Shown: piece by piece, positions 36,331-46,986 of the stretch | Layout of the letters: every line of letters begins with the position of its first letter | Position numbering within the stretch: position 1 is the first letter of the stretch | Source: Ascaphus truei | Lineage: Eukaryota > Chordata > Amphibia > Anura > Ascaphidae | Assembly (NCBI GenBank): GCA_036426205.1 | Contig: WSYH01001245.1 | Location: forward strand, 1 to 64,000 | DNA length: 64,000 nucleotides | Direction: 5' to 3' | Program-made: the position numbers and the translations under genes | Notes under the pieces: model-generated | What the model was told of the DNA's origin: nothing | Database searches by the model: none | The model's input: the letters and a program-made list of their open reading frames with translations, nothing else

Positions 36331-37284
36331 CGTTCGTATGTGTGGAGTATATGATGCATATACTGTACAGTGTGTTGTGTGTGGATGGTGTATACTGTAT
36401 ATCTGTCATATACTGTACAAATGTTTTTTTGTGTTTATTTGTTTGTTTTTAACAATGCCACACACTCACACACACTTTCAGCAGAGACTAACCTTCTTTG
36501 TAAACTTCCTATGCTTTTTAAGAGCAGAACTACAAAATAACCAAATGTTTATTTTCAACTCCTACTTTAGTCTGTATTTTCACCACATTTATTTTACAAT
36601 GGGGTTATCCTAGGAGAAATATAAGTATTTTCTGTACCTGATGGATGATTCCTTTGCTCTGCATATTGTAACATGAGACTGTTCACAATTAATCTGTGAA
36701 GCAGAATATTCTGCACATTATTTCCTATTACCAGGAAGCAGGTGACCTATGTCCTTATATAGATACTACCTGCCTATAACACAGTGAGATCCTCTTCCTG
36801 TTGTAATGCCCACACCACGTTGCAGTCTCTTTAAGTTCCAGATTAAGGCAGGAAACTTAGTATTTCTCAATACAGGATTTATTTGCAGGGTTAAATTATA
36901 CACTAACAGGCCCACCGTCCCTTTAAGTCAAAACAAATCACAAAATAAATGCCTACTCATCTTAGGATACTAACTATACATGCAGCTTCAGTCCTTACTA
37001 CAGTAACAGCATGGACAGCTAAGCTGGTTACCACCCCAAAACAGGTACTATTATAACAAAACATTCGCAGTCTCTGCACACAGCAATATAGTGTTTCTCT
37101 TATCTGTTTCTGTTGGGGCTCCAGGTAGTTCCCTCTGGACCCTGCGAGAGTTCAAAGAATCCCTCCTCTGTAGTTCCAATGCTATGGATAGCACGGTCCC
37201 ATGTCCTTCATTTTTCCCTCTGCGATTCAAACCCAGGCAGTCCCAGCAGACTCCTCGACCACCGTCTAGCACAGGCCTGCACAA

Positions 37285-37912
37285 CTCCACTAAGCAGCCA
37301 ATGTGGACCCGACTTACTACAATCTAGGTTCCTACTACTTGGTGCCCCAGCCATTACCAAACCAATTGCGTCCATAGTCAACTCTATCCTGTCTGCAGGC
37401 CATATCCCTAAGACCTGGAAAACTGCCAGAGTTGTCCCAATCTTCAAAAGTGGGGACAAAAACACTGTCTCAAACTACAGGCCAATCTCACTTCTCCCAA
37501 TTCCATCCAAAGTCATGGAAAAATGTGTCCACTCCCAATTAAGCGATTTCTACACCAAGACAAAGACTGTTCATGTCCCAAGGCTCAACAAAGTATCCGA
37601 CGTTCCTCCTTCTCCTTCCGTTGCACCCAAAACTGGAACAAACCTACCAGAGACTCTCACATCCACACCAGTTTAAGTCTTTCAAATCTAAGGCTTGTCT
37701 CACATTTTAACCTGGTCGTAACTGTTTCATACGTCATAATATTATATTTTCTTAACTGTGCACGCAATGNNNNNNNNNNTAATGTATACCCTGTTCATTT
37801 ATGTAACTGTACTTGTAACCATGTATTATTTGTTTTACTCTGTGCCCAGGACATACTTGAAAACGAGAGGTAACTCTCAATGTATTACTTCCTGGTAAAA
37901 TATTTTATAAAT
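37285..37912 (+). mobile_element. L2-type LINE, doubly deleted copy
   Basis: Frame 37113-37676 reads 'SRFLLLGAPAITKPIASIVNSILSAGHIPKTWKTARVVPIFKSGDKNTVSNYRPISLLPIPSKVMEKC', a clean L2-type RT N-terminal block, then jumps to the C-terminal part ('VPRLNKVSDVPPS'). It is the better-sequenced partner of 32070-33722. The RT active site is deleted. Confidence 0.85.
37770..37779. other. Assembly gap, 10 N
   Basis: Ten Ns within the L2 3' region. The homologous place in copy 1 (33590) reads through. Confidence 1.
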
Positions 37913-39409
37913 AAATAAATAAAATAATTAGTTTATTAAGCTTGAGCATTGTTTTTTTTCTCTATATGCTTTTTAAGAGCAGAACTACAAAATAACCACA
38001 TGTTCATTTTCAACTCCAACTGCAGTCGGTATTTATTTTACAATGGGGTTATCCTAGGAGAAATATAAGTATTGTCTGTACCTGAAGCTTGGATGATTAC
38101 TGTGCTCTGCATATTGTAACATGAGACTGTTCACAATTAATCTGTAAAGCAGAATATTCTGTACATTATTGCATATGACCAGGAAGCGAGTGTTATTACA
38201 GCTCAATTTATGTACTTTAAATACCACAAAATAATCCAATTTCTATTTTACATTTCACCGAAAATAAGATATATTTTTTCAAACACCCCTCTTTCTCACC
38301 TTTTTCTTTTGCCTTTCTAATGCACTAATTTTCCCTATCGTTCCTTGGAAACTAATGCTTTTTCTTAACTCATGATTTTGACACCTCTCTTCCTTGCAAG
38401 TCTTTGTACAGTATCTTTCTCATCTTCTTCGCAGATTAAATTCCTCCGCTTTGCAATTTCCTCCTCTCGCATTCTTTGTTCCTCTTGTTGAGCATTTTCA
38501 CTCCGTTGTACAGGTATAATTTTTTCATCTTTTTTCCTCATCTCAACAGCTATGTTTACTATTATTGTGTTAACTCATTTGCTGCTGCAAGGGTACGTAA
38601 ATATCCTTCTGTGATGCTCAGTAGGGAACCTTCAGCAGCAGAGGGGTTAATCCCATTTTTGTAGCTGAATCTACAGCAATAAATCTTGTACATGTCAAAC
38701 TCTTGTAGTCTGGTTTATATCCATTAGAAATGATTTGCAAGAAGTCTTATTGGTGCTTAGAAATGGAGTAAGTGTCTGGGAGGACAGAGCTTCAGAAAGT
38801 CGTTAACATAGCTACAGATGCAGCGGCCATTATCCAACAATTTCTCTGAGCTGTTTTTGTAAAGTCTGCTGTATTCCACTAGGATTCACTCGTTATTCTT
38901 CCATGAACGCTGCCGTGAACGCCACCTATCAGACCAATTGCACCTGTGTTTACCGTTGTTGATTTCTTTGAATTACCTGGATTCTGATTTGTTTGGGTGC
39001 AGTTCATCGCGTATCCGCCTGATGGCCAAAATGATTTCCTTTTGCACTATCCAATGGATAGTACAATTATGTAATGTAGTCAATTTGCAGGTGTTTAAAA
39101 AACAGGAAAAAAAACAGTCTACCACAGTGATCCATTGTAAATTGACCTTGGTCGCTGAAGACGTTATATCAAATTTAGGCATTTTCATAATTTCAGTGTC
39201 TAAAAACAATGTTGGGTACATTATTCTCAAATGCTATGCCCGCATAATGCTGAATAGACATACTGTAACCTGTACACTCAACATCATGTCAATTCCTTAT
39301 ACGAAACCAAACTGCAGTTTTGCATTTTTAATATTTTCTGCAATTAATACTGGAACAGCTCTGGAGACCCCATGATTCTATCCTATGTATAAAAAAAAAT
39401 ACATTTACA

Positions 39410-40010
39410 CCAAGCTGGGTTCGAGATACGAAGGCGACTTTCAACCAAGCTTCATTACCTTAGTTGCTAACCGCTAAGGTGATGAAGGGGTTAAATACCA
39501 GTGCCCGGTTTATTGGGGTAGAGGGAGTGGGTGAAGCTGGTATTTAGCCCACGTGTGTGTTTATGCCTACCGGGAGGGTTGCGGGAGGAGTAAACCCTTT
39601 CATTACCTTAGTGGCCAGCTGCCAAAGTAATGAAGCTGCTTCTATTTTATTTTAATAACACTCTATTGAAGCAGGGAGTCTCCGAGCAGAACCATATTCA
39701 TTTCAGCCATGGGGAGCCCATGCTTCCCGAGTTACAGGCCCAAGTATGTGGTTCCAGCATCCCCTGCATTGTTTAAATTACCCGGTCACGTGACACGGAA
39801 GATTTAAAACATTGCGGGGAAACTGGCACCCCATATCGGGCCTGTAACTCTGGAAGCAGGGGGTCCCGATGCTAAATGTAATGGGATTCTGCTCCGGAGA
39901 CCCCCCTACTGTACTAAAACAGTGTGATTGCCTGTAAGAGCTATGCAGGGAGATGCATCTCTCTCTGTGCAGCTCTTACAGACTGGAGGCAGATCGCAGC
40001 GGTAGAACTT
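39410..40010. repeat. CATTACCTTAG-hairpin repeat family, copy 2
   Basis: Contains the hairpin TTCATTACCTTAG..CTAAGGTGATGAAG (39449-39487), a second one at 39598-39632, GGTCACGTGA (39783-39792) and GCAGGGGGTCCC (39856). Other members are at 35220-35790, 45590-46640 and 56100-56330. Unclassified non-coding repeat. Confidence 0.6.
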
Positions 40011-40391
40011 AGAAAAAGGCTGAGATAAGGACACTGCTGTCCCGGACAGTATTGGCCTTTTCCTACCTCACAGTTTCAGACTTGCGATAATTTTTTGTGA
40101 ATACCGTGATAACACAAATGTCAGACCGTGAGGTAGGGTCATGCCAAAATTGTTCGATTTGGCAGTGATAACATCGAACATCGAAGCTATGTGCAAAAAA
40201 ATGAACGCATATGTGACGGTGAGGGGCTAACCAGGCTCACTAATAAAGGTCAAGCCTCTTTTACTGGAAAACTGATCCATGTTTTGGGGGCCTAGAGTGT
40301 CAGCTCTTGGGCCTGTCTGTTATAAATGTAGTGGCATGCATTGTATGTAAAATATGCGACCATAAAGAATTTGTGTCTTTTGCCCTTCCAG

Positions 40392-40534
40392 GAGTGCTAA
40401 CCAGTGGAGATTCTCAGGCTATGAGTTTCATGGTGGCCTTTGCGGTAAAAGTGTTGTCGGATTGTTTAGATAGTCGGGGTCCAGAGTTGCTGGCCACACT
40501 AAAAATGAAGCCGGGAGCCGAGTCAGATTCCCAG
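40392..40534 (+). CDS. Possible internal exon of an unidentified gene
   Basis: A 143-bp open segment lies between a strong acceptor (pyrimidine tract ...CTTTTGCCCTTCCAG, ending 40391) and a consensus donor CAG|GTAAAT (40534/40535). It would encode about 47 residues, including 'SFMVAFAVKVLSDCLDS' and 'GPELLATLKMKPG', helical in character and not like any transposon protein I know. The noisy counterpart at 36155-36294 has frameshifts. I do not recognise the protein. It could also be a chance ORF. Confidence 0.35.
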
Positions 40535-40781
40535 GTAAATGTAGACCTCCGGACAAAGTCCTCCCTGGAAAGCAGTTACGCGGCTCACCGCCAGGATGCC
40601 CTGCTCCAGCACAGACCAGAAAGGTAAAAGGGGGCATAGAGACACGCGTACCCCGGGTAGAGTCTGGGTCCATGGTTTAGAGTGAGCCCTCGCAGTATAT
40701 GCCCAAACACCTGGACCTGGTATAGGGGTTTGGAGTGTCTCCAACAATCCATAAGGTTGCGAGAGTGAAATTATTTCTAAG

Positions 40782-41055
40782 TCCAGCTTCGGTACAATAG
40801 AAGCGGATCTGAAACTTAAACTAAGCGTTATTTGAAGCAACTTTTTAGTAAACTTCTTGTAGGATGCCTATACGACAGCCGGGACCAAGAACTCTATAAA
40901 CTTAAAACACAGATCAGGGGTAACCAAGTGGGCTTAACCTTTATTATTGAGCCTGGTTACCCCCTCATCATCACATCCAGCTTCGGTACAATAGAAGCAA
41001 CTCTGAAACTTAATCTAAGCATTATTTGAATCAACTTTTTAGTAAACTTCTGATA
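40782..41055. repeat. Direct repeat of about 80 bp, two copies
   Basis: CCAGCTTCGGTACAATAGAAGC...TAGTAAACTTCT occurs at 40782-40860 and again at 40977-41055 with few differences, 195 bp apart. Confidence 0.75.
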
Positions 41056-41239
41056 GGAAGGTCTAGGATCTCTGAAAATGAACGTGCATGTGTTTTCACT
41101 AGATCCTAGGGGACAAGGGACTTGGAAGAAATTTGTGAGATTTTTATTAACCTGGTGTATAACGGTTTATATGTTTTATGCACTGTATATGAGCTGGAGA
41201 ATTTCCAAGTCCCTGGTTCCAAGAGAATAGCTGGCCACC

Positions 41240-41510
41240 AAGCTTGGTGCCACAGAGTCTGCTCAATGCCTTGTGGAAAAGCTACAAAGTAACTGGCACT
41301 ACCAGGGATCTAAATCACTACAGATGCCTGCAGAACATGTGCACAAGGCAAACAAGGCAAGCAAAAGCACAATATTACTCTGACAATCTCCACCAGAATA
41401 CACCAAACACAGCTAACTTCTGGAAGTTTATCAACAATATATTCCAGCCTTCTAACCATCAACAACCAAGTAATATTACTAAGGGGGATATTATGATACA
41501 CACAAGAAAA
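41240..41510 (+). mobile_element. L2-type LINE fragment (linker before RT)
   Basis: Frame 41244-41552 reads 'LLNALWKSYKVTGTTRDLNHY..LQNMCTRQTRQAKAQYYSDNL', matching the corresponding part of the noisy LINE at 31660-31870. It is a separate, cleaner piece. Confidence 0.75.
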
Positions 41511-42049
41511 ACCCGCACAGCTTACTGTATGCTAACCACAGGGAGGTGCTGACTGGATGGAGACTGATTATATCATATGGGAGAAAAAAAGAACCAGTCT
41601 TCCAGCACTCAATCACAACAAATGTAGAATTGTAAATTTAAAATACTTTATTAATAACCAAGAATAAAAAATAGGGTGTTAAAACGTAATTAAATGGTGT
41701 ATTACAACAGCACTTGACTGTATCCTTCATAACCCATCCGAGGTTAGGTGGGTAGATATAGTAATAAGATCCCTTATAGATATTCGGGATCAAGGCGCTA
41801 TATGTTATAGCTTCCTAAAAGGTATAGGAAATGGGTCTATTGGAGATAACTAAGAGGGTAATCTCAGTATTAGTGTATCAGTGCATGTGTTACGCACTCA
41901 GATGATATACTAATAATGTAAATGTTCTATGGCATAGTAAGCGAAAGGTCAGACCATATCTGCCCCTGCTTGAAATAGCGCTGCTTGCTTGATAATCTCG
42001 CTAGCGTTAATGGTGCTAGGTCTATGGTGGAATCATAATGTGCCCACAA

Positions 42050-42445
42050 GAACTGGAGAAGCAGAAAGACAGCTCCATCCCCATGAGTCAGAATGCCAAG
42101 GAGAAAGAGGCCTGGAAAATGGAAGCAGCAGCAATCCTAGCTACAAAAACTGCAGAGCTCCAAAAGATGAAGGAGGCTCTGATGCCATTTCAGAGCAAGC
42201 ACCGGGAATAGGTGAAGGCCCTGAGAGGAGACTAGCAGGATCAGATTGAAGAGTTGCAGATGCAGATGGCTGAGCATGAGATACAGCTTGCAAAGAGGGA
42301 GGAGGTGTCCGTCCGTCAGGTGGCTTGCCTGACATTGTGCTATGAAACCGAGATGGCCGATACCCGCGAGCTGCTGGACCAAACGGCCAATGAGAGGGCC
42401 CGACTGCAGCTTGAGCTGGACAAGGTCCGGGAGGAGCGTTCCTGA
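42050..42445 (+). pseudogene. Coiled-coil relic ending in lamin-like sequence
   Basis: Read with two in-frame stops near 42210 and 42235, the segment encodes a heptad-rich coil. Its last 60 residues (about 42268-42443) resemble the coil 1A/1B region of nuclear lamins: 'REEVSVRQV', 'YETEMADTRELLDQ', then 'ANERARLQLELDKVREE'. In lamin genes exon 1 ends close to that point. Here the similarity stops exactly where the hammerhead-like motif starts. It could be a captured host fragment or a retroelement coiled-coil protein. The upstream part is not lamin-like. Confidence 0.5.
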
Positions 42446-42479
42446 CGAAGCTGACTGGGATCAGCGAAACGCGTAGAGC
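42438..42479 (+). ncRNA. Hammerhead-like ribozyme motif
   Basis: CTGACGA (42442-42448) and GAAAC (42466-42470) frame a perfect 5-bp stem II, GCTGA/TCAGC (42450-42454 / 42461-42465), with a 6-base loop. Stem III is ACG/CGT with no loop, followed by a GTA cleavage triplet (42473-42475). Stem I is GTTC/GAGC (42438-42441 / 42476-42479, one G-U). As at 17634, one extra A follows the first core. Confidence 0.55.
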
Positions 42480-42810
42480 CAAGCCTGTTAGTGAGAGCCG
42501 TCATTTCCTGAGCCATGAGGACCCGTCGCTGCACACCCGCCCCTCTCTCCGAGTATCTGGAAGTATCTGGGACACCGGCGGGTGTGACGTAGAACGCCAT
42601 CCGAAGCGACGTTCCAACGGGGAAAGCACAGAACAGATGTGATACCATTTACCCTCTACGGCGTCACCCTACAGCTCACCGCATTTTTTGATGTGCCTTT
42701 ATTGAATGTACACCATGTGAGTACATTTGCTGCTGTTTTTATTAGTTTTTTATAAATTGTATATTGGTCTGCACTATGAGTCCTCTCTGTTTTTTCTCCC
42801 TGAGACATAC

Positions 42811-43200
42811 CACGATCCACTCACCTGTTGGAGTAAGCTGTCAGACGGTCTTCTGTCACTGCTGGTTTATATCCTACTTCTTGTAAGTAGGTTCTCCGTA
42901 AGAGCCAAGATCTATCCTTTAACTTAATACTGTCATGGCTGTATTGCACTAGAATTTTCTATTTTATATTTTGGGGTGTTCCGGATATATGCTCCCTTCA
43001 ATCTTCGGACGCATCCACTTGTTATAGGGAATTTGTACCATTCCCTCTGGAGGTTGAGATTTTTGTCTGTATTCACGTTACACTTATCGTATTAGATCAC
43101 TCACCATCTTTTCACTTGCATTTAGTGTCTTAAGCGCCGTTCGAAATCACTTGGGTGCAAATGAGATGGAGACATGCATAACATAATTTTTTTTCTGCAC
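42811..43200. other. No clear feature
   Basis: AT-rich DNA with no gene or repeat recognised. Confidence 0.4.
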
Positions 43201-43214
43201 AGCATTAATGCACG

Positions 43215-43372
43215 AGGCCGGCAGAGGACTCTGGGTGGTCCCTGCGGGTGTCTTGGGGGCCCTCAGGTGGTGCCCACGGTCATCTGGGGGCCCTCGAGTG
43301 GTCCCTGTGGGTGTCTGGGGGCCCTCGGGTGGTCCCCGCGGGTGTCTGCAGGGCTTTCGGGTGGTCCCCCAT
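43215..43372. repeat. GC-rich minisatellite, about 31-bp unit
   Basis: Four to five units built around GGGTGGTCCC..GCGGGTGTCT then GGGGGCCCTC. Related blocks on the opposite strand lie at 45945-46010 and 55756-55920. Confidence 0.8.
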
Positions 43373-43376
43373 GATT

Positions 43377-43770
43377 GTATATCCCCAATCTGATTGGTTA
43401 GAGTAGACCATGTGACAGAGTCAATTTATGGAAAGGATGTGACGTCATCCAAAGGGAGTCACATTGTGTACTCCAACCAATCAGATTGGGGATATACATC
43501 TCACAATCTGATTGGCTGAAATAACATGTGACTGTGGCCATGTGGGTTTGGTAATGTCATGTTAAAGGGAAAGGAAGCACCGCCTTTCTAATTTGCTCGC
43601 TTCCCTCCCTTTTACATGACGTCACAGTCAAAAAAAATAGTCACATGGTTACCCCAGCCAATCAGATGGTGTGGGAACCATTTGCCACTCAAATGTGCCG
43701 TCATAGGCCGAATAAAAGCCTGTACAGCCTCATTTGATGCCAAGAAGCTGGAGAGTGAATACCTCCTCCC
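43377..43770 (+). promoter_or_regulatory. CCAAT/CRE-rich promoter-like module
   Basis: A perfect 23-bp inverted repeat (43377-43399 and 43475-43497) contains CCAAT boxes. Further CCAAT boxes occur near 43510 and 43658, and two TGACGTCA CREs lie at 43440-43447 and 43617-43624. A TATA-like AATAAAAG is near 43711, with a possible transcript start after it. Spacing fits an RNA polymerase II promoter, perhaps of a mobile element. The downstream sequence has a GTAAGA donor-like site near 43967. No coding gene seen. Confidence 0.45.
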
Positions 43771-44081
43771 AAAAGAATTACAATGGTGTTACAGATGAAG
43801 ATGGAAGATGGAAGAAGGAAAAACCCCAAATGGATTACAATTAACCGATGAAGATAAAGAAGAAAAGGACTTTGGACTTTACCTAAGGCACGTTGCTGTT
43901 TTGGATCGTGGATTTGTTTGAGAGCTTGCTGAGACCACAGGAATCAGAGGGTGAAGACATCTAAAGGTAAGAAAAAACATTGAATGTATGATATTTTTCT
44001 TTTACAGGTTTTGTCATTGTATTTTTATTTTATTGTAATTTTTTGCCAATTTTATGCCCCTTTAGGGCTATACATACATAC

Positions 44082-44924
44082 TGTCACGCTTGTGCTCTCC
44101 TCACAAGCGCAGGGGAAAAGGGAAGGACCGGTTAGTGAGGTGGGGAGGCCGCAGGGGATACAAAGGGAGTAAGTTGCCGTGCAGCTGGGGATCGTGATCA
44201 TGAGAATGCGCGACGCGTCCGGAGGTGCGGTGCCTGCTCAGAGACACAAGTGATCCAGCTGCACGTGCACGCACGCTCTGACAGCAGAGCGGGAGTGCGC
44301 GTGCTCTCAGGCACCAACGCGGGGGTTGCGGGAAGCCAATGCTTCAGCACAGGAGTCTGGAAACGGAAACCAGGAAACATGGAGTCCAGAGCACAAGGTA
44401 ACATCCAGAGAAGGACTGCTTCTTGGAGAACGTCCAGACTTCTTAAAGGCATAGTGACAGAAACAGCAAGGTGCAGCGAAACTAAACATAACATAAGGGT
44501 TCTTAGTCTAATCCATTGGCCAAGGAATTATAAGCCTGCTACGTCAAGGTGAACCCTACTAAGCAGGTACCTACACTACCCGACGATAAACTAACCTCAG
44601 TAGCATAAGAGTGACTGTCCCAGTCTTCCGGAATCCACAGGAGATAAGTAAAGGTCCCAAGGAGGTCCAGACAGGAACAGTATGCGATGAGTACTAGCAG
44701 GCACCAGGGCTGGTAGCAAAAGACTAAATGCAAAGAGAAAGTCAAAGAGAGGCTTACTTCCTGTCAGGAGGAAGAGGGCAGGGTTTGCCAGAAGCAAGAT
44801 GGCGTTGGTTGCTTCAGAATCCTTAAAGACACAGGATCTTGACTCGCAGCTAGAGGGCGGCGATCAGAAGTAAACAGGTAAGGAAGAAACACGCTGCAGG
44901 GGGCTTGTTCCGCGCATCGTTACA
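44082..44924. mobile_element. Solo LTR (843 bp) with 5-bp target duplication
   Basis: Starts TGTCACGC and ends CGTTACA, flanked on both sides by CATAC (44077-44081 and 44925-44929). TG..CA ends and a 5-bp duplication are the mark of LTR-retrotransposon integration. No internal coding part is present, so it is a solo LTR left by recombination. Family not determined. Confidence 0.8.
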
Positions 44925-44929
44925 CATAC

Positions 44930-45440
44930 AGTGACAAGCAATGCTTTTTTTTAACAAATGCTTCTTGATTTTCTGCTATTGCTTTGAAATATTTCTGCTA
45001 TTTATTTTGTATTTTGATTTTTAATGATGGGAATTTTTTGTGGTGTTTTCAATTGTTTATTTCTATAACTTTTTTTGTTGTTTGCTTTTAAATTGTGGTT
45101 TATTTTTGGTCTTTTGTTTTTTAATAATGGTGTTTATGTGGAACATTCTTTTATTTATTGATGGGTTTGTTTGTGTTTTAATTGGTAATTCTGGTGTTTA
45201 TTTGGTATTTGCTCAATGGATTGCTGGTAATGTTGTGGTGTTTACTTGTTTATTGAGTGATTCTTTTGATTGCATTGGATATTGTTAGTGGTTGTTTATT
45301 TTTTAGGTTGACGATTGACTGCCATAGTGTTAAATCATGTCCATAATATATGGGCGTGATGTACCCACTGTGCCAATCAATTGGTTTATTGGCATTTGTA
45401 ATATGTTTATTTTTATATGTAATGTGTTTTATTTTTAGCC
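44930..45440. other. Strongly T/G-biased stretch
   Basis: The plus strand is dominated by T and G with almost no C (for example 44990-45300). No gene recognised. A frame at 45040-45288 is a by-product of T-rich codons. Confidence 0.6.
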
Positions 45441-45589
45441 TTTTTTGGGGGCTTCACCATGTGTAGTGACAAATCATGCCAATATTATTTGAGCATAATG
45501 TACCCACTGTACCAATGAATGGGTGGAGGGTGGGGGTAGTTGCCTGGGGAGGGTGGTTAGGCCTCCTGGGTGGGTAATGGGGGAGGGTG

Positions 45590-46640
45590 GGTTAACCCCT
45601 TAATTACTATAGCAGTTACTAACCTCTAAGGTGATTAAGGGGGTAGGGGCCATTAGATTTTATTTGTTATTGTATTGTTTCTGGCAACAGAGGACATGGA
45701 CGGTGATGAGGATGAGGACGGCCTTCATCATGACAGGCTGGCCGGGGTGAGTGCAAGTTTTATTTACTTTATTTCTGCTGGTTAATGTTTTAATTTAAAT
45801 GGGCAAATGCACTATTATCCATATCTGGATAATAGTAATTTTGTCCATTACTGTACTGTATGTGATAGGGGGAAGCAGGGGGGGTGCATTTATTTAAAAG
45901 TATTGGCCATTTTTTTGTGTGTGTATAAGATTGGTACCGCAGGCCAACGGAAACCACCCGGAGACCCCGGACACCGTGGGGACCACCCGAGAGCCCCCTC
46001 TGGCCTCTGGTAGAATTCCTGTGCATAAAAACTACAAATTGCTTTTATGTGTATTAGGGGGGGTTTAGGGATTGTTGGGGGCACAGGGGGTCAGTGGGTT
46101 GTGTATTGGTGGGTAGTACATATTGCAATGTTTATTGGGGGCAATTGCCCCCAATAAACCTGCTATTGTGCCTTTACCACTTCATTGCCTTAGTGGCTAT
46201 CCGCTAAGGTAATGAAGCTTATTAAATGTAAATTATATTATTTGTGTGTGGGAGCAGGGGGTCTCCTGAGCTTAACCGCATTGGTTTCAGCCTCAGGAAC
46301 CCCCTACATCCTTAGATACAGGCCCCGTTATGGGGTGCCTGTATCCCCCTGCAGGATTAAAATCCCACGGTCACGTGATGCGGGAGATTTTAAAGCACAA
46401 GGGATACCGGCACCCCATACCGGCGCCTGTATCTCTGGAAGCAGGGGGTCCCCGAGGCTAAAACCAATGCGGTTCAGCTCAGGAGATCCCCTGCTCGTGT
46501 ACACTATTATCAAAACCTATAATTCTACTGTACGATCGCCTGTAAGAGCAACTCTTACAGGCTGCATTTTTTTCTATCAGCTATCGGGCTATAGATTTTA
46601 TAGCCCGATAGCACTGATATAAAAAACAGGTCGCACGATA
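45590..46640. repeat. CATTACCTTAG-hairpin repeat family, copy 3
   Basis: Has the hairpin CTTCATTGCCTTAG..CTAAGGTAATGAAG (46181-46218), GGTCACGTGA (46370), GCAGGGGGTCCCC (46441) and a TATCGGGCTATA/TATAGCCCGATA hairpin (46579-46610). An acidic exon-like piece (45690-45748) with acceptor- and donor-like edges lies near its left end. Non-autonomous element of unknown class. Confidence 0.55.
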
Positions 46641-46986
46641 GTGCATTTTTTTTTTTATCGGACTTTAAAAAATAGCCTTCACTTCTTAGTGAATCCCGCT
46701 TTTGGCTTCATGTCTTATAGCACGGTAAAAAAAAGTATTGTCGTACGCAAAAGCACTGATTTTATCACTGCTTTATGAATCGGCCCCTATGTTCCATATG
46801 TACTACACAGTCTCTTGCCAGAAGACATCTTGCACTGCCGGATTGGCCCATTGACTTGAATGGACTGTAAGCTGCCTTCTAGTGCTGGAAGGCGTATTAT
46901 AGCAAAACACTACTTTAACACGAGGAGAAGCAAAAATAAGTACAATATATACATTTTCTGTTTTCATAAAGTACTGTAATAGCTTG

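Larger units (their letters stand above)
27918..36335. repeat. Long tandem duplication, copy 1 (8.4 kb, indel-rich)
   Basis: 27926-28847 matches 36343-37290, 32070-32345 matches 37285-37560, and 33360-36300 matches 37560-40560, all in the same orientation. Copy 1 contains two stretches absent from copy 2 (28852-32070 and 32345-33365). Copy 1 has many single-base losses and gains compared with copy 2, as in unpolished long-read sequence. Confidence 0.85.
36336..40560. repeat. Long tandem duplication, copy 2 (4.2 kb, cleaner)
   Basis: Starts at the same GTGTGGAGTATATGATGC word as copy 1. It lacks most of the hAT MITE, everything to the middle of the L2 LINE, and 1 kb of the RT. The first joint (near 37287) links the MITE start to L2 sequence 'CTAAGCAGCCAATG'. 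The second (near 37560) joins 'TTTCTACACCAAGAC' to the L2 C-terminal part. Confidence 0.85.
41565..42810. mobile_element. Ribozyme-bearing non-autonomous element with inverted PLE-type ends
   Basis: The left end on the minus strand reads TGTTGTGATTGAGTGCTGG (41602-41620) after an A/T-rich AATAAAG stretch. The right end near 42773-42800 has CACTATGAGTCCTCTCTG followed by a T-run, similar to the terminal blocks of the other elements. Between them are a coiled-coil coding relic (42050-42445) and a hammerhead-like motif (42438-42479), then GC-rich DNA with TGACGT. Confidence 0.45.

Noticed and set aside
45040..45288. 82-codon hydrophobic frame resembling a membrane protein
   Set aside because: T-rich DNA always yields Phe/Leu/Val codons. 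No start context or homologue recognised.
45690..45750. Short acidic exon-like piece with acceptor and donor edges
   Set aside because: Too short to judge and lies inside a dispersed repeat. Kept only as a remark in the repeat entry.
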